From assembly GCF_963662255.1 (NCBI RefSeq), contig NC_085071.1, positions 6,913,833 through 6,977,832 on the forward strand: a stretch of 64,000 bases of DNA, read 5' to 3'. The DNA comes from Cinclus cinclus. Lineage: Eukaryota; Chordata; Aves; Passeriformes; Cinclidae. A model generated the notes under the pieces. It saw nothing but the letters and a program-made list of their open reading frames with translations, searched no databases and had not been told where the DNA came from. A program made the translations under genes and the position numbers. Positions 22,701 through 32,745 of the stretch are shown here, piece after piece. Numbering within the stretch: position 1 is the stretch's first letter; each line of letters opens with the position of its first letter.

Positions 22701-23920
22701 TCTGTTACTGCAAGGGCCAGGAATTAGGGTCCATCCATCTGCTTCCTAATGCCTAAGCCACACTGAAATAAATAATTCAGCAGCTCAGGGTGTGGATGTG
22801 GAGAGGAATTTCTTTAACATTCCCTGCAGAGCTCCTGAGCTTCCTTGACTGGATCCCAGGGGACCGTGGGCAGTGAGGAGCTGGGCAGGACAGGGATCCC
22901 TCTGAGGTCACAGCACAGCAAGGACCCACACAGGGGGTGTCTCTGGAGGCTCTCCTGGCAAAACCGAGCCAAATAAAACCAAACAACGTCTTCAGGAAAA
23001 GCCAGGTGCTGAGTCAGGCTCCCAGAAGGAAGTACCTGTGTGAGAGAACACCTCCACAGGTGTGTGGCCAGGTAAAGGCTATTGTGTTTGGGAGATCTCC
23101 ACTTGGGCAGCCCAGTCAGATCCCTCAGCAGAACACTCAACACTAATGCTCAGAGCAAAAACCACTCCAGCAAGAGCCAAGACAGCTCCATCCACGGCAA
23201 ACAACTCCCTGCAGACAAAAACCCCGTGGATTCATTCCACGTGAGCAAGGAAACCCAGGCAGCAAACTCCAAAGGGAAGCTGCTGAACACAGCTGGGCTG
23301 ACAGGCCCCACCCAGCTGGGCTGAGGGCTCCAGACACAAAAACATCCCCAGAGACCCTTCCCAGCCGAGAGAAGGCAGCATTTACCTGTTCATGGTTCTG
23401 AAATCCTCCCAGGAAACACCTCCTGGTCTGTGCACCAGAGGACCCCCCCCGACAGCACCTGCCAGGAATGGAGCCCTGCAGGTTATCCTGGGATCTGCAC
23501 TGAAACTGGGAAGTGCAGAACTGGTCCTTCAAGTCACAGGGTCAGAGGCTGGGCCTCCATCCCTGAGCTGATCCTGCAGAGCAAACCCCGCATTTGCTAC
23601 CATGAGCTGGTGACATCACAGGGACAACATGGAAATTCTGCCCCGGGGCTCAGCTTTTCCAGAGCTCAGTTCCAGCATCACCGCCCAGGGAAGGTCCAGG
23701 TTTCCCTGCACATCAACAAACACTTCCCCAGAGGCTCCTTCATTTGCATCCAGACTCCAGGCTGGCATCCAGGATCCCCCTGGAGCTACCAAATGGGTGA
23801 AAATATCTTCATCCATCTGGGACAGCAGGAATCGGCCACAGCAGGAATCAACCCCCACCCGAGGATCCCCAAGCTGAAGAAAACAGGAATGTAAAAATCA
23901 CAGCACAGGTAAAGAGCACA
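19731..23920. other. Convergent NUDC/KDF1 3' region
   Basis: About 4.2 kb between two convergent genes. It contains the NUDC 3' UTR (no AATAAA within the first 800 bp; GATAAA near 20,020 and CATAAA near 20,495 are weak candidates; the first plus-strand AATAAA is at 22,767-22,772). It also has a T17 run at about 22,500-22,517 and a T-rich tract at 21,000. Only short frames of low coding quality are present. Confidence 0.45.
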
Positions 23921-23928
23921 ACTTTTAC

Positions 23929-23934
23929 TTTATA
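23929..23934 (-). terminator. KDF1: Possible KDF1 poly(A) signal (variant)
   Basis: Minus-strand TATAAA inside an AT-rich run, about 2.1 kb past the KDF1 stop. No canonical minus-strand AATAAA was seen between stop and here. Weak inference. Confidence 0.3.
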
Positions 23935-24681
23935 AAAAAGACCAAACCAGAATATTTAAGGCCCATGAGTGCAAAAGAATCCCATAAGACACCACAGGTG
24001 AACCAGTTTCAGGGACCAGTCTTCCTCTTAGTGAGTTTTTGCAGGGCTTGGGGGTTTTTTTGCTAGTTTAATCCACACACACTCACTCTTCATACCCAGA
24101 CTAGACACTAAAAGTGTGTATTTGCTCGTTGCAAGTCCAGCTCACCCCTTGTCTCCAAAGCACAGCCCACAGAGCTGCATCAGTATGACCCATGTGACAT
24201 CTCAGCACACAGCTTGGAGGAAACTTGTCAAATTAACAATGTACAAACCCTTGAGGAGCAGGAGCCAAGCAGGTCCCTCAGGAAGGGCAGCACTGGGGAG
24301 GAGGTTATCTCACACAGCTCCCCTGAGAGTCCCAGCCTGGCCTTGCTTCAAGTCTTTTCCTTGTATAAACTCAATTTCTCATAAAACAACAGCTTTAAAC
24401 ACAAAGCAGGGAGGAGAAGCCAAATCCAAGGCTCAATATCTTCCCTTTATCTTCAAAATATCTCTGTCAGTGTCTCCAGGTGTGGTGTCAGTAATGCCCC
24501 TGACTTCTGGAAGCACACTCTGAAAAAAGCCAGGGATTTACAAAACCAGGCTCTAACAGGGACTGAAACTGTCCATTTCAAAGAGTTTTGGCTTTTAAAA
24601 GAAGCCTGAGAACTTGTGAGAGGAATTAAATCCTTCCTCTCTGCCCAAACCTCTGAAGAGCAAACACAGGCTATAAAATAA

Positions 24682-24748
24682 AGGCACATTTCAGTTCAAG
24701 TAAGGCACATTTCAGTTCAAGTAAGGCACATTCCAGTCCAAATGAGGC
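24682..24748. repeat. Short tandem repeat, 21-bp unit
   Basis: Three copies of AAGGCACATTTCAGTTCAAGT (the third diverged), within the likely KDF1 3' UTR. Confidence 0.8.
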
Positions 24749-26036
24749 ACAAAACCATGGTCCACACCAAAATCTGGGACATGTTTGGGCTTCCCTCTTC
24801 CCTAAATCCAGGGGGTGTGTTTATCCAATGGCTGGTAGAATTCAATGAAGTGTTTTCTGCTCATGTCCAAGGGCACCCAAATCTCCAAACAAGTCCCATG
24901 GCTTGCTGTGTTTACTTTGTGACAAACAACCAAGTGACAACAGCACAGATGAAGCTTCCTCCTGCTGCAGCCCTCAAGGCTACCTGGCACTGAGCCCTGG
25001 GACAGCAGTGCCCATCTCCTGCTTCCCACTGCCTGGAGCTGCTGAGTGCCCACAGGGAAAGGAAGGGACCTCCCAAAAACCTCTGCAGACACTCGCAGGG
25101 GCCTTTCCTTTCAAACCAAACCACTTTGAAGGGATTTTCTAGCAGAACAGTTAAACAGTTCTGAACCACAAAAAGTTAGGAGTGAGTCAAGTGTTCCCCT
25201 CACCTGCACAATCCTGCTCCAGGCAAACCCAGGAGGGCTTGGCAGAGGAGGGAGGGAGGGCTGCTGGCAGGCAGGTCCCAGTGTGTGCTCCTGGGAATGC
25301 CTCACCCCAGGACTCCCAGCAGGCTGGCAGAGCTGATCCCCATGGTCTGTCCATGCAGGAGCAGCCCAGCAGCCATGCCAGCCCCCAGCACTGTCCCAGC
25401 AGATGAGCCAAGAGCCACAAATTAAATGAACCCCATAAACCTGAACCTCACAAGGCAGCAGGAGGTGACATCAAGGGCCAGCAGGGAAAGGAAGATCTGG
25501 CTAGTGAAAACACCAGGGGTAGAAGATTTTGGGGTTGTGGGACAAACACAGGCACTCTAAATAGAGATTTGTGACCCTCCAGGGCAGGATCTCAGCCTGC
25601 ATCTCAACATCAGCACCAGCACAGACAGCACACACTTATTCCTATCCGAGTTCACTCAGGCAATGCCAGGAAGCAGGAACTGTACCACAGGTCCTCAGAG
25701 GAGGGAAAGGGCTGAGCCACTGAGGCTGCTGGAGCTAAATGTGATTTACAGAATCACATAGGCACAAGTTATCTGCTACTTCCTTGTCCATCTTCTCCTC
25801 CCCGGGCACACATTTCACCTCCCAAGTTCATTAGCTCTGCAGTTTGCTTCCTTGATTGTCCAAAAAAACCAAAACATCCAGTGAAATTCAGACACCAGGA
25901 GGCATCTGGCTTCAGTGAGGATCAGGGTAGACAGGGGAAAAAAAAAAAATCAAATGTGGCACAGCACACTGCACATGGAAGAGCAGGATTGTGAATGCAG
26001 CAGAGCCCTGGAATGCCTCCCTGCTGCTCAGGTCCT

Positions 26037-28637
26037 TTAACAGTACACCTGGAGCAGAGGAGCCCCAGACGAGTCAGTCTCTGTGTCCTGGAAAGAGGAA
26101 TCTCTGCTGGTTGGAGAGCCTTGGGAAGGAAAGAGAACAGAGATTAGCCCAGGGGAAGCACAGCAGCCTGGCAGTGGGGAAGGAGCTGCCACAAAAGGCT
26201 TTGTGTACCATGAGGGAGGAGAAAGGCACACAAAGCCATGGCAGGGAACAGCCCTGCCTGCATTGCAGCTCTCTCCCAGGACAGAGCTGCTGTGCAGGAG
26301 GAAACTTGTCCTTCTAGCCCAGGGCTGCTCTTTGGGAGGATCAGGGCTCGGGGCAGCCTGTCACTCCTGCTTGCTTCCCCATCTCACCCAGCTGTGACCT
26401 CTGGCACTCACACCCCAAATACAGCCCCAAACTTTGTCAAGGCACAGAGACACTGGAGGCTCTGAGGTCAGGTCCCGTGCGAGGACAGGGATTACCACTC
26501 CCGGATTTCACCTTTCCAGAAAGATCCACCAACCCAGGGAGTGTCCGAGCTCCATCACTCCCAAAGCCCAGGAGAACAGAGGGGAGTCTGAGGAGCAGGG
26601 TCAGCTCAGCCTCTGTGGAGGGTGAGGACGTGACACAGGGGAGGTTCAGGGCCTCCCCAGGTGCGTTACCTGCGCTGCTGTGCCGCCTCATGTTCCTGGC
26701 CATCACATCCGCCGGCGTCTCCTCCGATATCTGCACAGCCAGCTCTGCAACAAGAACCAAGAGGGCCTGAGACAGTGAAGGGTGATGGAAAGGATGACTC
26801 AGCACCAAGGATCCCCGGCAGGGAGCAGCCTCAGGGAACAGGAGAGGCACAGGCTGATTCTTCCCATTGCTTCTGCCGTGGTCCAGGCAGTCTGAGCTCG
26901 TTGTCCTTAAATGCCAGGAGCAGCCTCTGCTAATCTGGGAAGCACAACACCCACACAGTTCCCTCTGCTACTTCTGGATATCTCCTTGCCCCCCACACTC
27001 AGCTTTTCAAGGTTTTTCTAGAACAAACTCTGTTATAGCCTGCTCTAGAGCTCAGACAGTTGAGGCTGCTCCCACAGGAGGAAGAAGCAGGAGGCCCTGG
27101 TGCTGTGGAACAACCCTTCCCTCCCTCTGGCAGGGACGTTCACTGTGTGGGGGAGGTCTGGGCTCTGAGGACACGCTTCCACTGGAGCCTAAGGCTGGCA
27201 CTAGCCAGGCAGCACATGGGCCAGAGCCTGCTGAGTAACTGGACATCCTCTGGCACAAGCAGCTCATCTGGTCCTACCAGTTCAGTTTGACTCACAGATT
27301 TTCTGCCTCCCTTAGATGAACACAGGCAGCAACAGCACAAACACATCTATTGCTCAGCACAAACCTCATGAGCAAGGAAAGACAGGCTCTAGAAAGCCAC
27401 AGCACAGGAAGGGTGAGAAGCAGAGCTCCCCATAAGGACCCCCACTCACACAGCAGGAGAATTACCCCCCTGGGGACAGACCAGCTTTCAGTGCCACATC
27501 TCCGTGGCCTTGGTAACACAACGCTCCCGCAGCCCCCAGGGACCCCCACGTACCGTCCTGGCTGATGACCATGGACTCCAGCATGGTCTCGTTGCCGCTG
27601 TCGGGCGCGTTGCCCCGGCCCGACCTCTCCTCGTGGCTCTGGCTGCAGATGTGGGGCCGGACCCGGCTCTTGCGGGTGCTGATGCGGATGATGCCCCGCA
27701 CCAGCCTGCACTCGGCGTCCTGCTCGTCCAGGTTGTAGTCCTGGGTGATGCTGTTGATGAGGTCCGAGATCTTGTTGGTCTTCTCCAGGAAGACGGTGTC
27801 TGAGGTGCACTTGGCCAGCTCGTCGATCTGGTGGACGCTGAAGAGCTCCGTGAGCTTCTTGAAGATGAGCACGTCGATCTGCCTGCTGGACATGGAGCCG
27901 TTCAGCTCGCTGATGTCCACGTCCGACTCGTGGAAGGAGTAATACTCCTCTGAGCTCCTGTGGCTGCTGGGCAGCGGTGGCTTCTCGATGCTGTTCCTGA
28001 AGGGCTTCTCCAGCAGCTCCTTGCAGCAGGAGTCAGACTCCGGGTGGTGGTTGGGGCTCCTGTTTGGATAGACAGGGATGCCCTTCAGCTTCACATCTGG
28101 GTAACTGAAACTGCTTCCCACGCTGGACTTTTTGATCTGGTTCCCGTTCTTCTCAGCAGGAGAGGTGTTGGTGGGGCTGTTCGGCAGCCGCCCGTTGTAG
28201 TCTCCGTTCTTCCCATCGTCTGTGGAGGTCTCAGCAGGCCCTGGGTAGGGAATGCAGACACTGCAGTCCTGGAAGCAGCCCCCACACGTCACTATGCAAC
28301 AGAAAACTGCCTTGTACGTGTTCCAGGCCTGAGACAGGGAGGAGCAGCAAAAGCTCTGGTTTGGAGGAGCCTCGGCTGTCCCCGAGATGAAGGTGATGGT
28401 CTCTGCCTCTCGGCCCTTGGAGTCCTTGAGCTCGGCTTTGCGCCCCTTCCTGTCCCGCATCTGCTGCGCTCTGCTGCGGCCGCCCTTGATCTCGGGCGTG
28501 GAGCCACTGAACACCTCCAGGCTGACATCCGTGTCCCTGGCTGCCCGGGCCCTCAGGGGCACAGCCTCCTGGCAGGGCTGCTCGCGCTGCCGGGGGCTGC
28601 CCAGCTCGGGGGGCAGGCGGCTCCTCCGGCCCAGCAT
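26037..28637 (-). CDS. KDF1: Keratinocyte differentiation factor 1
   Basis: KDF1 controls the switch from proliferation to differentiation in epidermis; human mutations cause ectodermal dysplasia. Three coding exons: 28637-27554, 26744-26670 and 26119-26037 (stop 26039-26037), 1242 nt, 413 residues (human 398). The frame is open for six codons before the ATG to an acceptor at 28656, so the ATG at 28637 follows only 18 nt of exonic 5' UTR. Highly conserved blocks: SSFSYPDVKLKGIPVYP (about 175-191), SSEEYYSFHESD (228-239), IDVLIFKKLTELFSVHQIDE, CTSDTVFLEK and CRLVRGIIRISTRKSR. The end SSFQDTETDSSGAPLLQVYC is nearly identical to mammals. The N-terminal 95 residues are Arg-rich and divergent. A Cys-rich stretch (97-128) follows ETITFISGTAE. 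No enzymatic motif is visible. Confidence 0.96.
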
Positions 28638-28655
28638 GGCTCGGCGCTCGGGCAC

Positions 28656-31600
28656 CTGCAGGGCAAGGGAGGGCTCAGATCAGAGCAATCCACTCAGCAC
28701 CAGTCCCACCTCAGCGAGCTGACGGCCACGGAGTCCCAAAGTCAGCATCTCAATGGTTTACGGGCATGTTTCACATCAGGACTTGCTGTAGTGGTTTTGG
28801 TTTGCCAATTTGAAATTTTTTTGTTGTGAGATAGGATTAGGAGGAAGGCAAAACAGGTTTAACTTTAAATGGTATAAAGAAAAACTTTACTACTAGAAAC
28901 TATAAGAAAAAAACCCCAAAACACCTCCGAATAAAACTTTTAGAATACTTGTCCTTCCCCTACACGCTTCTTGCACGAGAAAGACTGCCCAGGTCTCAAC
29001 AGATATAAATTTCAGAAAATCTTTACTAACCACCACACTCATGCTGTTCTCACCCAGGGCCTGTGCTCTGGGGCTCTCCCACCACCCAAGCTCTGCTGCT
29101 TCCTTTGGGTAGCTGCTCAAACCAGAAGACAGATGCTTTAAAAGGGCTATTTTCAGACACCAAAATCTCTGTAACCTTCAGAAGAGTTTCCTCCACGCAG
29201 CTGGAAGAGGAGTCAGCTCCAGAGCAATAAAGGAGCAGCACAGCTGGAGGTGGAGCCACTGGCAGGCTCCAAAGGGAAAGTATATTTTTTTAAACAACTT
29301 CCCTTTGTCTTGCATTCCTTAGGATTAGGCTGGACCATGACAGCACTCACCCATTTCCAAACACATCGTGCCTAGGAGGAGATGACAAGCAGTCCATCAT
29401 TATGCAAGCTGCCAATTCCAACTCCACGTTATTTGCTGCTATTTCAGTTTGGAGGATTTAGCAATGACAGCATTACCAACACTAATGATTTTTGCCAGTC
29501 ATGCTAAGGTCAGGTGATGTCAAAGTGTTCCCTATGAAAACCAGATGCCTTCATCTAGATTAAGGAACAGATCTTGCCAACAAGTGACAAGCATGTGAAT
29601 GCTCCCTATTTTTAATCTTTTTGTTATTAAAGCTCAGCACGGGGCAATGTGAGGAAAGTCAACCCAGGGCTGTCACTCTACTCCTACTGCTCTGCCTTTA
29701 TCCCAGGCTGTGGTGGGTCCTGAAATTCTCCATGGTTTCCAGGCTTCTGGCTAATGCTTCTTTCACCTCCAAGAGATCCTTTTAAATACTAATTAGGGTA
29801 ATTAATAACCTAGACAGCCCAGCCATAGTTTAAGTGTTTTAGGGCTGTCCTTGTTGCTTTACTATAGACTTTCTATAGGGCACCTCAAGCATGAATAAAT
29901 AAATCTGTCAGACCTTGTTAGAGCATTGCCTCTTTTTCCCTGGTTTTTAAACCAACAGTCACATTTTCCCCCCAGAGAAACGGGCTCAGACTGAAAGCCA
30001 GGCAGTTACAGTACACCACTGCTTTCCAGGAATATTTTGGCTCTGTTACCTTATGAAAATTCATCCCAGGAGCTCCCTTTGCACATTGCTGGGCAATATG
30101 CAAAATAAAAAGCCCCAGATGCTCCAATTTCGGTGCTGAGCAGGCAGAGCTCTCTCACCTCAGCATCACTGTAGAGTTTTGATTGCTTTCACTTCAGAAC
30201 AAGTCGGGGGTTGTTCCCCTCAATTCCTTATTTTTGCAATGCAGCTCAAAATTTAAAAACAGACTGAAAAAAACCCCATGAAATGAAATTAAAACATTTG
30301 AGCTGAACTGGGAACTGCTCACTGGGCTGTTTCTTTTAATTCCAAGGCCTCACTGAGAGACCCAACATCTGCATTGCACAGCAACACTCCTTTATATAAC
30401 AACAGACAATATCCTAAAATTTCAGAGCATCTGGGACAGAGAGAGGAACATTATCTCAGCTCTAAGGAAAAGACCTGCAGGCACAGGTGTCAGAGACACC
30501 TCTGGGCTCGCCCATTCCCATCACAGCTCACATTTCTGGGACCACTTGGAAAAGTTCCTCAGGAGCACAGGCTCCTCAATCCAGCATCTCTGCCAGGACA
30601 AGAACAGACTGAACCAAAACCCTCAGCCAGAAATAAAAGCTCAGACCAAAACAAACATCCAGGTGTTACTCACACGATGGCTGGGAGCTTCCTCTGCTCT
30701 CACACAGGCACGGTGAGTGACTGGAAGAGATCCCTCCAGAGAGCCTCAGCATCTGCTCCAGAGGTGCCAGGAAGGATCCAAAAAGGGTTTGCAGGACTCA
30801 GGGTTAGCCAGGGTCTAAGATCTTCATTGTTCAGAGGGAGGGATTTCCTTGAAGAGTTTTAAAAAAGCTCAGTTAAGTTGTGAACCTCCCGAACAACGTC
30901 ACATTCACCTGCCCATAACCACGCTGCTGGTGTTGGTGGCAGCTAGGGAACATCTGCTAAATTTAGGAGACAGGATTCACACACTGATACAGCTTCTCTG
31001 AATTCTGGGGAAGCATCCACAGCTGTGAAGTTTCCTAAGGAGCCTTGCCAGGAGCTGGAATTCACCTGTTAAGCTCCTGTTCCCACCTGCTCTGCTGGCA
31101 GCGGGCAGGGATGGAGACCCTGACCAAGAGTAAATGTGGTACTTTGAGCCCCCACCATGCTCTCCCGACGGGGGATTTCTGGGGAGAGAAGCTGGCAGGT
31201 GGAACAGCAGGGGACACGGCCATCCCAGCCCGTCCTGCTCTGCACAGGCTCCCACCCATTCCTCGTTTTCCAGCCCCGGGAACCACAGCCGAGCCCAGGG
31301 ACACCCGAAGGCCCCGGGAAAGGTCCGACCTCCACCAGCCTTCCCCAGGGCCCGGAGCAGCGGGAAGGGACGGAGCGGGGACACGGACACGGAGCGGGGA
31401 CAGGGACACGGAGCGGGGACAGGGACACGGAGCGGGGACAGGGACACGGAGCGGGGACAGGGACACGGTGCGGGGACAGGGACACGGAGCGGGGACAGGG
31501 ACACGGAGCGGGGACAGGGAGCGGGGACAGGGAGCGGGGACAGGGACACGGAGCGGGGACACGGAGCGGGGACACGGTGCGGGGACACGGTGCGGGGACA

Positions 31601-32056
31601 CGGTGCGGGGACACGGTGCGGGGACACGGACACGGTGCGGGGACAGGGACACGGAGCGGGGACAGGGACACGGTGCGGGGACACGGAGCGGGGACACGGA
31701 CACGGAGCGGGGACACGGACACAGCCGCTGGCGGGGCCGGGCGTGTCCCCAGCCGGGGCTCACGGGGGTCCCTGTGCCGGGGGAGCAGCTGGGGTCCGAG
31801 GAGATCCCGGTGTGGGGGTGACGGACGTGCCCTCCCTCTCTCTCTCCCTCCCTGCCTCCCTCTCTCCTTCCCTCTCTCCCTGCCGGTCGCGGCCTGCGGC
31901 TGCCCCCGGACCGAGCCGAGCCGGGCCGGGCCGGGCCGGGGGGTCGGAGCCGGGCCCAGGGCTGATGCCGGGGCTGGTGCCGGGGCCCGGACCAGGGGCC
32001 GGGGTTGGTGCCGGGGTCGGGTCGGGCCGGGCCGGGCCGGGCCGGGCTCTCGTTAC
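28656..32056 (-). other. KDF1: KDF1 5' UTR intron (predicted)
   Basis: The acceptor at 28656 and GC-rich donors at 32056-32051 (GTAACG) or 32090-32085 (GTGAGG) define a 3.4-kb first intron. Base composition changes inside it: about 29,280-30,300 is AT-rich and CpG-poor, while 31,300-32,050 is extremely GC-rich and carries a minisatellite (31,371-31,722), a CT-rich tract (31,830-31,880) and CCGGG/GGGCC runs (31,915-32,045). No other exon is convincing. Confidence 0.5.
31371..31722. repeat. GC-rich minisatellite A near KDF1 promoter
   Basis: About twenty tandem units combining GCGGGGACAGGGACACGGA (19 bp) with a shorter form GCGGGGACACGGT/A (13 bp). All three plus-strand frames are nearly free of stops because of the repeat, not because of coding. 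Confidence 0.9.
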
Positions 32057-32160
32057 CTGCCAGCCGGGAGCGCGTCCGGCCCCGCCTCACCTGGGCCAGG
32101 TGCGCCACGTGACCCGGACGGGCCGCGCCGAGGGACAGCAGAGTGCGGCGGGCGAAGCTG
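32057..32160 (-). promoter_or_regulatory. KDF1: KDF1 non-coding first exon and CpG island (predicted)
   Basis: Very CpG-rich sequence with two usable minus-strand donors (exon ends at 32057 or 32091) and an E-box CACGTG at 32106-32111. It is placed as the KDF1 promoter because it is the only CpG island between KDF1 and the diverging TRNP1 that carries minus-strand donors. The start site is unknown. Confidence 0.45.
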
Positions 32161-32174
32161 CTCCGGGCCCGGGC

Positions 32175-32745
32175 AACAGACCGGGAGCAGACCGGGAACA
32201 AACCGGGAACAGACCGGGAACAGACCCGGGAACAGACCCGGGAACAAACCGGGAACAGACCGGGAACAGACCCGGGAACAAACCGGGAACAGACCCGGGA
32301 ACAAACCGGGAACAGACCCGGGAACAGACCCGGGAACAAACCGGGAACAGACCCGGGAACAGACCGGGAACAGACCCAGGAACAGACCCGGGAACAAACC
32401 CGGGAACAAACCCGGGAACAGACCGGGAACAGACCCAGGAACAGACCCGGGAACAAACCCGGGAACAGACCGGGAACAAACCCGGGAACAGACCGGGAAC
32501 AGACCGGGAACAGACCCGGGAACAGACCCGGGAACAGACCGGGAACAGACCCAGGAACAGACCCGGGAACAAACCCGGGAACAAACCCGGGAACAGACCG
32601 GGAACAGACCCGGGAACAGACCGGGAACAGACCGGGAACAGACCCGGGAACAGACCGGGAACAGACCCGGGAACAGACCCGGGAACAGACCGGGAACAGA
32701 CCGGGAACAAACCCAGGAACAGACCCGGGAACAGACCGGGAGCAG
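32175..32745. repeat. Minisatellite B, 11-12-bp unit (CCGGGAACAGAC)
   Basis: About fifty tandem units of CCGGGAACAGAC or CGGGAACAAAC, 11 or 12 bp each, covering about 570 bp directly upstream of the presumed KDF1 promoter. The plus strand is rich in A and G with few T. Every frame is open throughout, giving apparent proteins of several hundred residues built from PGTD, REQT and GNRP words; these are artefacts. Confidence 0.95.

Noticed and set aside
28638..28655. KDF1 start six codons earlier at a GTG
   Set aside because: The first base is the exon border itself and GTG is not a normal start in this setting; the ATG at 28,637 is used.
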